Shown here piece by piece: positions 61,184-64,000 of a stretch of 64,000 bases of DNA. Every line of letters starts with the position of its first letter. Positions within the stretch are counted from its first letter, which is position 1. The notes under the pieces were generated by a model. The model was not told the origin of the DNA. It worked only from the letters and a program-made list of their open reading frames with translations, and did no database searches. Source of the DNA: Solibacillus ferritrahens (GTDB lineage: Bacteria > Bacillota > Bacilli > Bacillales_A > Planococcaceae). Location: the NCBI RefSeq assembly GCF_037027585.1, contig NZ_JAXCLE010000001.1, forward strand, positions 1-64,000, written 5' to 3'. The position numbers and the translations under genes were made by a program.

Positions 61184-61676
61184 CCCATTCACCACCTTCT
61201 AATTGATTTCTTAGCTTTTCACGTCCGCGCTTTAGTCTTGTTTTTACGGTATTATTTGAAATTGATAGGAGCTCTGCAATTTCATCAATCTTCAACTCTT
61301 TGTAATAAAACCAAATAATAATTTCACGGTATTTTACTGGTAAATCGAGCACTGCATCCCCTAATAGGCGATTATCGTTTTGCTCGAACACTTGTTGTTC
61401 AGTGGATTTGGTTACTTGGAATATTTCCTGGATTTTATTCGTTAAAATTGTATTTTTATAGCTCCAACTGCGTAGATAATCATAGCTACGATTAATTGTC
61501 ATACGATATAGATACGTCCGATAACTCGCATCCCCCCGAAATTTGTCGTGCTGCTCATATGCTTTTAAAAGCACATCCTGTACAATATCTTCTGCCATTT
61601 CTTTATTTTTGACATATGTATAGGAAAGCCGAAGTAATTCCTCGCCATGTATTGTTATAAATTGCTCTAGCTGCAT
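61152..61676 (-). CDS. ECF-type RNA polymerase sigma factor
   Basis: A 174-residue sigma factor with region 2 (residues about 12-78: YTYVKNKEMAEDIVQDVLLKAYE) and region 4 (about 115-165: REIIIWFYYKELKIDEIAELL, helix-turn-helix, NTVKTRLKRGREKLR). It directs transcription in response to an envelope or extracellular cue relayed by the adjacent anti-sigma factor. ATG has AAGGGGGG upstream. An ECF-type promoter directly upstream suggests autoregulation. Confidence 0.93.
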   Translation of the reverse strand: MQLEQFITIHGEELLRLSYTYVKNKEMAEDIVQDVLLKAYEQHDKFRGDASYRTYLYRMTINRSYDYLRSWSYKNTILTNKIQEIFQVTKSTEQQVFEQNDNRLLGDAVLDLPVKYREIIIWFYYKELKIDEIAELLSISNNTVKTRLKRGREKLRNQLEGGEWDDEFSSKTSN

Positions 61677-61711
61677 ATAATCGTCCCCCCTTTTTTCATT
61701 TTGTTAACCGT

Positions 61712-61740
61712 TAGACGGAGCTGTAATATTTTTAGTTTCA
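61712..61740 (-). promoter_or_regulatory. ECF-type autoregulatory promoter
   Basis: Minus strand: TGAAAC (61735-61740), 17-base spacer, CGTCTA (61712-61717). This matches the ECF promoter pattern of Bacillus (TGAAAC, 16-17 bases, CGTC/CGTA). It lies about 30 bases upstream of the sigma start. Confidence 0.72.
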
Positions 61741-61809
61741 AATTATGAAGGATTATTTTTTTAAAAAATGGGTATATGATAATTTTATAATATAATGGAG
61801 GTATTTAGT

Positions 61810-62337
61810 ATGCGGGTATTATTAAACGTTAATGGCAGGTCACAATATAGTTCGAGTATCCGACCTGAATATCAAAACTCAGCATGCGGCCCGACGACTG
61901 CACACGTTATTTTGAATTACTTATGCAAAGATGAGACGATCCGCACAAAAGATGTAAATGAATTTTATAAATTATTAGGTGGAACAAAAATTGGACTTTT
62001 TAAATGGCGGATGATTAGAAACTTACGCCGACTACTTGGAGATGATTGGTGTGTTGAAGGATGTACTTTAACCCAGGCAATTGAACAATTACGCCTAGGC
62101 AATCCTGTTGCGATGAAGTTTGATGTGTATTTTACCGGGCAGTTCCTAAAAAATTATAACCCTCTTTATAAGTATCATTGGGTCCCTTTAATTGGCTACG
62201 AAATTAAAGATGATGAACTTTATTTAACTATTCATGATAACGGCGGACGAAATCGAGAGAGTCAAATAAGAACATTTAAATATGATGACAACCGGAAAGT
62301 ATTAAGCTTTGTCAAAATTGAACCAAAAGAGCATTAG
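61810..62337 (+). CDS. C39-like cysteine peptidase family protein
   Basis: A 175-residue protein of the C39-like papain-fold group. The Cys is C26 in NSACGPTTAHVILNYL, the His H123 in YHWVPLIGY, and the third residue D143 or N144 in HDNGG. No signal peptide and no transporter domain, so it is not a bacteriocin exporter. It may be a peptidase or an isopeptidase-like enzyme; the target is unknown. ATG at 61810 (GGAGG 8 bases upstream). It is divergent from the ECF sigma and upstream of the germination operon, with its own terminator. Confidence 0.82.
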   Translation: MRVLLNVNGRSQYSSSIRPEYQNSACGPTTAHVILNYLCKDETIRTKDVNEFYKLLGGTKIGLFKWRMIRNLRRLLGDDWCVEGCTLTQAIEQLRLGNPVAMKFDVYFTGQFLKNYNPLYKYHWVPLIGYEIKDDELYLTIHDNGGRNRESQIRTFKYDDNRKVLSFVKIEPKEH

Positions 62338-62360
62338 CAAATAGCTAATGCTCTTTTTTT
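62325..62360 (+). terminator. Terminator of the C39-like gene
   Basis: AAAAGAGCATTAGC pairs with GCTAATGCTCTTTT around AAATA; the stop codon is inside the first arm, and seven T residues follow. Confidence 0.9.
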
Positions 62361-62419
62361 GGCAAGAATAAAAAATACATTAATTGGTTATTACTGTATA
62401 AAAAATGCGAGGAACATAT

Positions 62420-63508
62420 ATGAAATCAATTGGCTCGATTAGTCTTTTACATATTATCTTTTTGACAATGACCTTTATCGGATTAAAAAACCACGTTACA
62501 ATTATTCCTTCTTTGATTAATGGGGCGGGAAGAGATGCATGGATATCTGTTCTTGTAGCGATACTATTAATTATTCCTTGGTTACTGCTTCCTTTTTTCA
62601 CATTAAAGAAAATAAAGGATGAATCAGTTCGTCAATATTTATTAAAAAGATATCCACGGTTTGGCAAGGCACTCATTTATGTCACCGTTTTTTATTTGAT
62701 TTTAATGGCTGCCCTTACGATGCACGAAACGTTACAGTGGGTATCTACAACTTTTTTAATTAACACACCCTTCTTATTACTATTTTTCTTCTTTACATTT
62801 GTTTGCTTTTTACTTGCCACATCGTCCATTTTAACAATAACGATGGTCAATGTTATTGTGCTATTCGTGGTCGTAGTTCTCGGCTTTTTTGTTGCCTTTG
62901 TAAATATTCAGGTTAAAGATTATTCCTTGTTAAGACCTTTCCTTGAGCATGGGTTTTCACCTGTTTTTACATCTATGTTATACCCTGCTTCAGGCTTTGT
63001 AGAAATCTATTTACTGCTCTTCATTCAGCATCATTTTAAAACAAAATTAAAATACAGACACTTAATACTGATACTATTTTTACTTTTAGGTTTAACTATG
63101 GGGCCATTGATTGGGGCCATTGCGGAATTCGGACCAGTTGAAGCGGCGAAACAGCGCTATCCGGCATATGAAGAATGGCGTATTGCTTCAATTGGAAGCT
63201 TCATTAACCATGTTGATTTTTTTTCTATTTACCAGTGGCTGACTGGAGCCTTTGTCCGAATTGGCTTTATATTGTTCATAGCAATTGAGCTATTAGGATT
63301 TACAGGTCAAAAGAAAAAAATATGGGAGTATATTGTGCCGGTTTTTGTCTTTTTATCACTGCCGCTTTATTTGCTCGATGACAGTATATTTAGTAAATGG
63401 AAGGGGCAATATTTTTTAATAAGCACCACAATTTTCTTTTTCATACTTTCAATTATTATTTTCATATTAGTAAATCGAAAAACAAAGCGAAAGGTGGGAA
63501 ATGCTTGA
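62420..63508 (+). CDS. Spore germinant receptor B subunit (GerAB family)
   Basis: A 362-residue integral membrane protein with about ten helices of the GerAB/YndE (amino-acid permease-like) family. It is the membrane subunit that senses nutrients to trigger spore germination. ATG at 62420 is chosen (GAGGA 6 bases upstream) over the longer frame. The stop overlaps the next gene's TTG start (TTGA), so the B subunit is encoded before the A subunit here, an order different from gerA ABC. Confidence 0.88.
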   Translation: MKSIGSISLLHIIFLTMTFIGLKNHVTIIPSLINGAGRDAWISVLVAILLIIPWLLLPFFTLKKIKDESVRQYLLKRYPRFGKALIYVTVFYLILMAALTMHETLQWVSTTFLINTPFLLLFFFFTFVCFLLATSSILTITMVNVIVLFVVVVLGFFVAFVNIQVKDYSLLRPFLEHGFSPVFTSMLYPASGFVEIYLLLFIQHHFKTKLKYRHLILILFLLLGLTMGPLIGAIAEFGPVEAAKQRYPAYEEWRIASIGSFINHVDFFSIYQWLTGAFVRIGFILFIAIELLGFTGQKKKIWEYIVPVFVFLSLPLYLLDDSIFSKWKGQYFLISTTIFFFILSIIIFILVNRKTKRKVGNA

Positions 63509-64000
63509 TTGAACAAGCTACCTTAAAAAAGCAATTTGACAATTGTGCTGATATTCGCTTTCAGACATTAGATTTTCCAGCAAGTAATGTGATGCTCATC
63601 ACTTGTGAGGCAATGACAGACAATCATTTATTCAATGAAGTAGTCGTACCTAGATTAAAAGTTGCATGCCATCAAAAGGATCAATTTGATGAAGCCAGTT
63701 TAATGCAGAAGCTGCATCTCCCACAGCTACAGAAGATTGACGATTTACAAGAAGCCGTTACGAATGTATTTAGCGGATTTATCCTTATCTATATTGAAAG
63801 TTTAAAGATTTTGTTATGCAGTAATATTGAAAAAAAGCCAAATCGAAGCCCAGAAGAGACTAATCTAGAAGTACTTATAAAGGGACCTCGTGATAATTTT
63901 ATTGAAGATTTAGGTGTAAATATTGCGCTTATTCGTAAGCGACTGCCAACGAACTCCTTATCCGTGGAAAAAATGACAATCGGAACACGTTCTAAAACAA
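63505..64000 (+). CDS. Spore germinant receptor A subunit (GerAA family), truncated by window end
   Basis: From TTG at 63505 the frame is open to the end of the window (165 codons seen). It begins LIEQATLKKQFDNCADI and contains the family signatures NRSPEETNLEVLIKGPRDNF and NIALIRKRLP (about residues 115-150), so it is a GerA-type A subunit. Its start overlaps the GerAB-type stop by two bases, with GGTGGG upstream. The membrane half lies outside the window. A C subunit lipoprotein may follow. Confidence 0.88.
   Translation, partial: MIEQATLKKQFDNCADIRFQTLDFPASNVMLITCEAMTDNHLFNEVVVPRLKVACHQKDQFDEASLMQKLHLPQLQKIDDLQEAVTNVFSGFILIYIESLKILLCSNIEKKPNRSPEETNLEVLIKGPRDNFIEDLGVNIALIRKRLPTNSLSVEKMTIGTRSKT

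Overview
The window is a 64 kb, low-GC chromosomal stretch from an aerobic, endospore-forming member of the Bacillales, most likely Planococcaceae (Solibacillus/Lysinibacillus type). Evidence: strong GGAGG ribosome-binding sites with frequent GTG and TTG starts; a SUF (not ISC) Fe-S operon; a SAM-I riboswitch; the spore genes yunB and gerA/gerAB; and a gene order that, from memory, follows Bacillus subtilis in blocks (yugIJ; yugE-patB-yuxJ-pbpD-yufK; pepA-yuiD-yuiB-yumB; yutM-yutI-yuzD-yutJ-yuzB; yutFED-lipA; yunB-yunD-yunF; sufCDSUB; metNPQ-yusE-yusF-gcvH-yusI-fadEAN). No prophage, insertion sequence or CRISPR array was recognised.

Layout. 1-250: 5' part of a 16S rRNA gene on the minus strand, ending abruptly at an ambiguous base. 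0.45-3.2 kb: three membrane transport proteins. 3.3-14.7 kb: butanol-type dehydrogenase, glutamate dehydrogenase, S1-domain protein, a sodium symporter, a PatB-type C-S lyase, cyclophilin, an MFS transporter and a class A penicillin-binding protein. 15-21 kb: leucyl aminopeptidase, a type II NADH-dehydrogenase-like flavoprotein, a Nudix enzyme and a degenerate EAL protein of the YkuI type. 21-25 kb: Fe-S carriers (ErpA-like, Nfu-like), two small Cys-rich proteins and a second NADH-dehydrogenase-like flavoprotein, with what look like Rex operators on a divergent promoter pair. 25-32 kb: yutFED, lipA, yunB, an HD-GYP phosphodiesterase, yunD, yunF. 32.6-34.5 kb: an AT-rich island with an orphan membrane protein and decayed coding sequence. 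34.5-39.7 kb: suf operon. 40-47 kb: glutamate synthase and its divergent regulator gltC. 47-52 kb: methionine ABC importer under a SAM riboswitch, thioredoxin-like YusE, toprim YusF, GcvH and an ArsC/Spx-like protein. 52-57.8 kb: the fatty-acid beta-oxidation operon fadN-fadA-fadE with a FadR box. 57.8-64 kb: thioredoxin, an MFS efflux pump preceded by a possible 20-residue leader peptide, an NAD-binding protein, an ECF sigma/anti-sigma pair with an ECF-type promoter, a C39-like peptidase and the start of a spore germinant-receptor operon.

Themes. Much of the window concerns redox and Fe-S chemistry: suf, ErpA/Nfu carriers, Fe-S clients (lipA, gltBD), two NDH-2-like flavoproteins and three thioredoxin-like proteins. 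Nitrogen balance is set by gltBD/gltC against glutamate dehydrogenase. I did not find a complete, clearly novel multi-gene system. The most unusual sequence signals are a nine-unit array of about 20 bp repeats at 51796-51978, the short leader ORF before the MFS pump, paired Rex-like sites at 24473-24524, a hairpin that buries the yunB ribosome-binding site, and a HepT-fold protein (YutE) that lacks the HepT catalytic motif. Start sites were moved from the longest ORF wherever a good ribosome-binding site and family length supported it; these are stated per gene.
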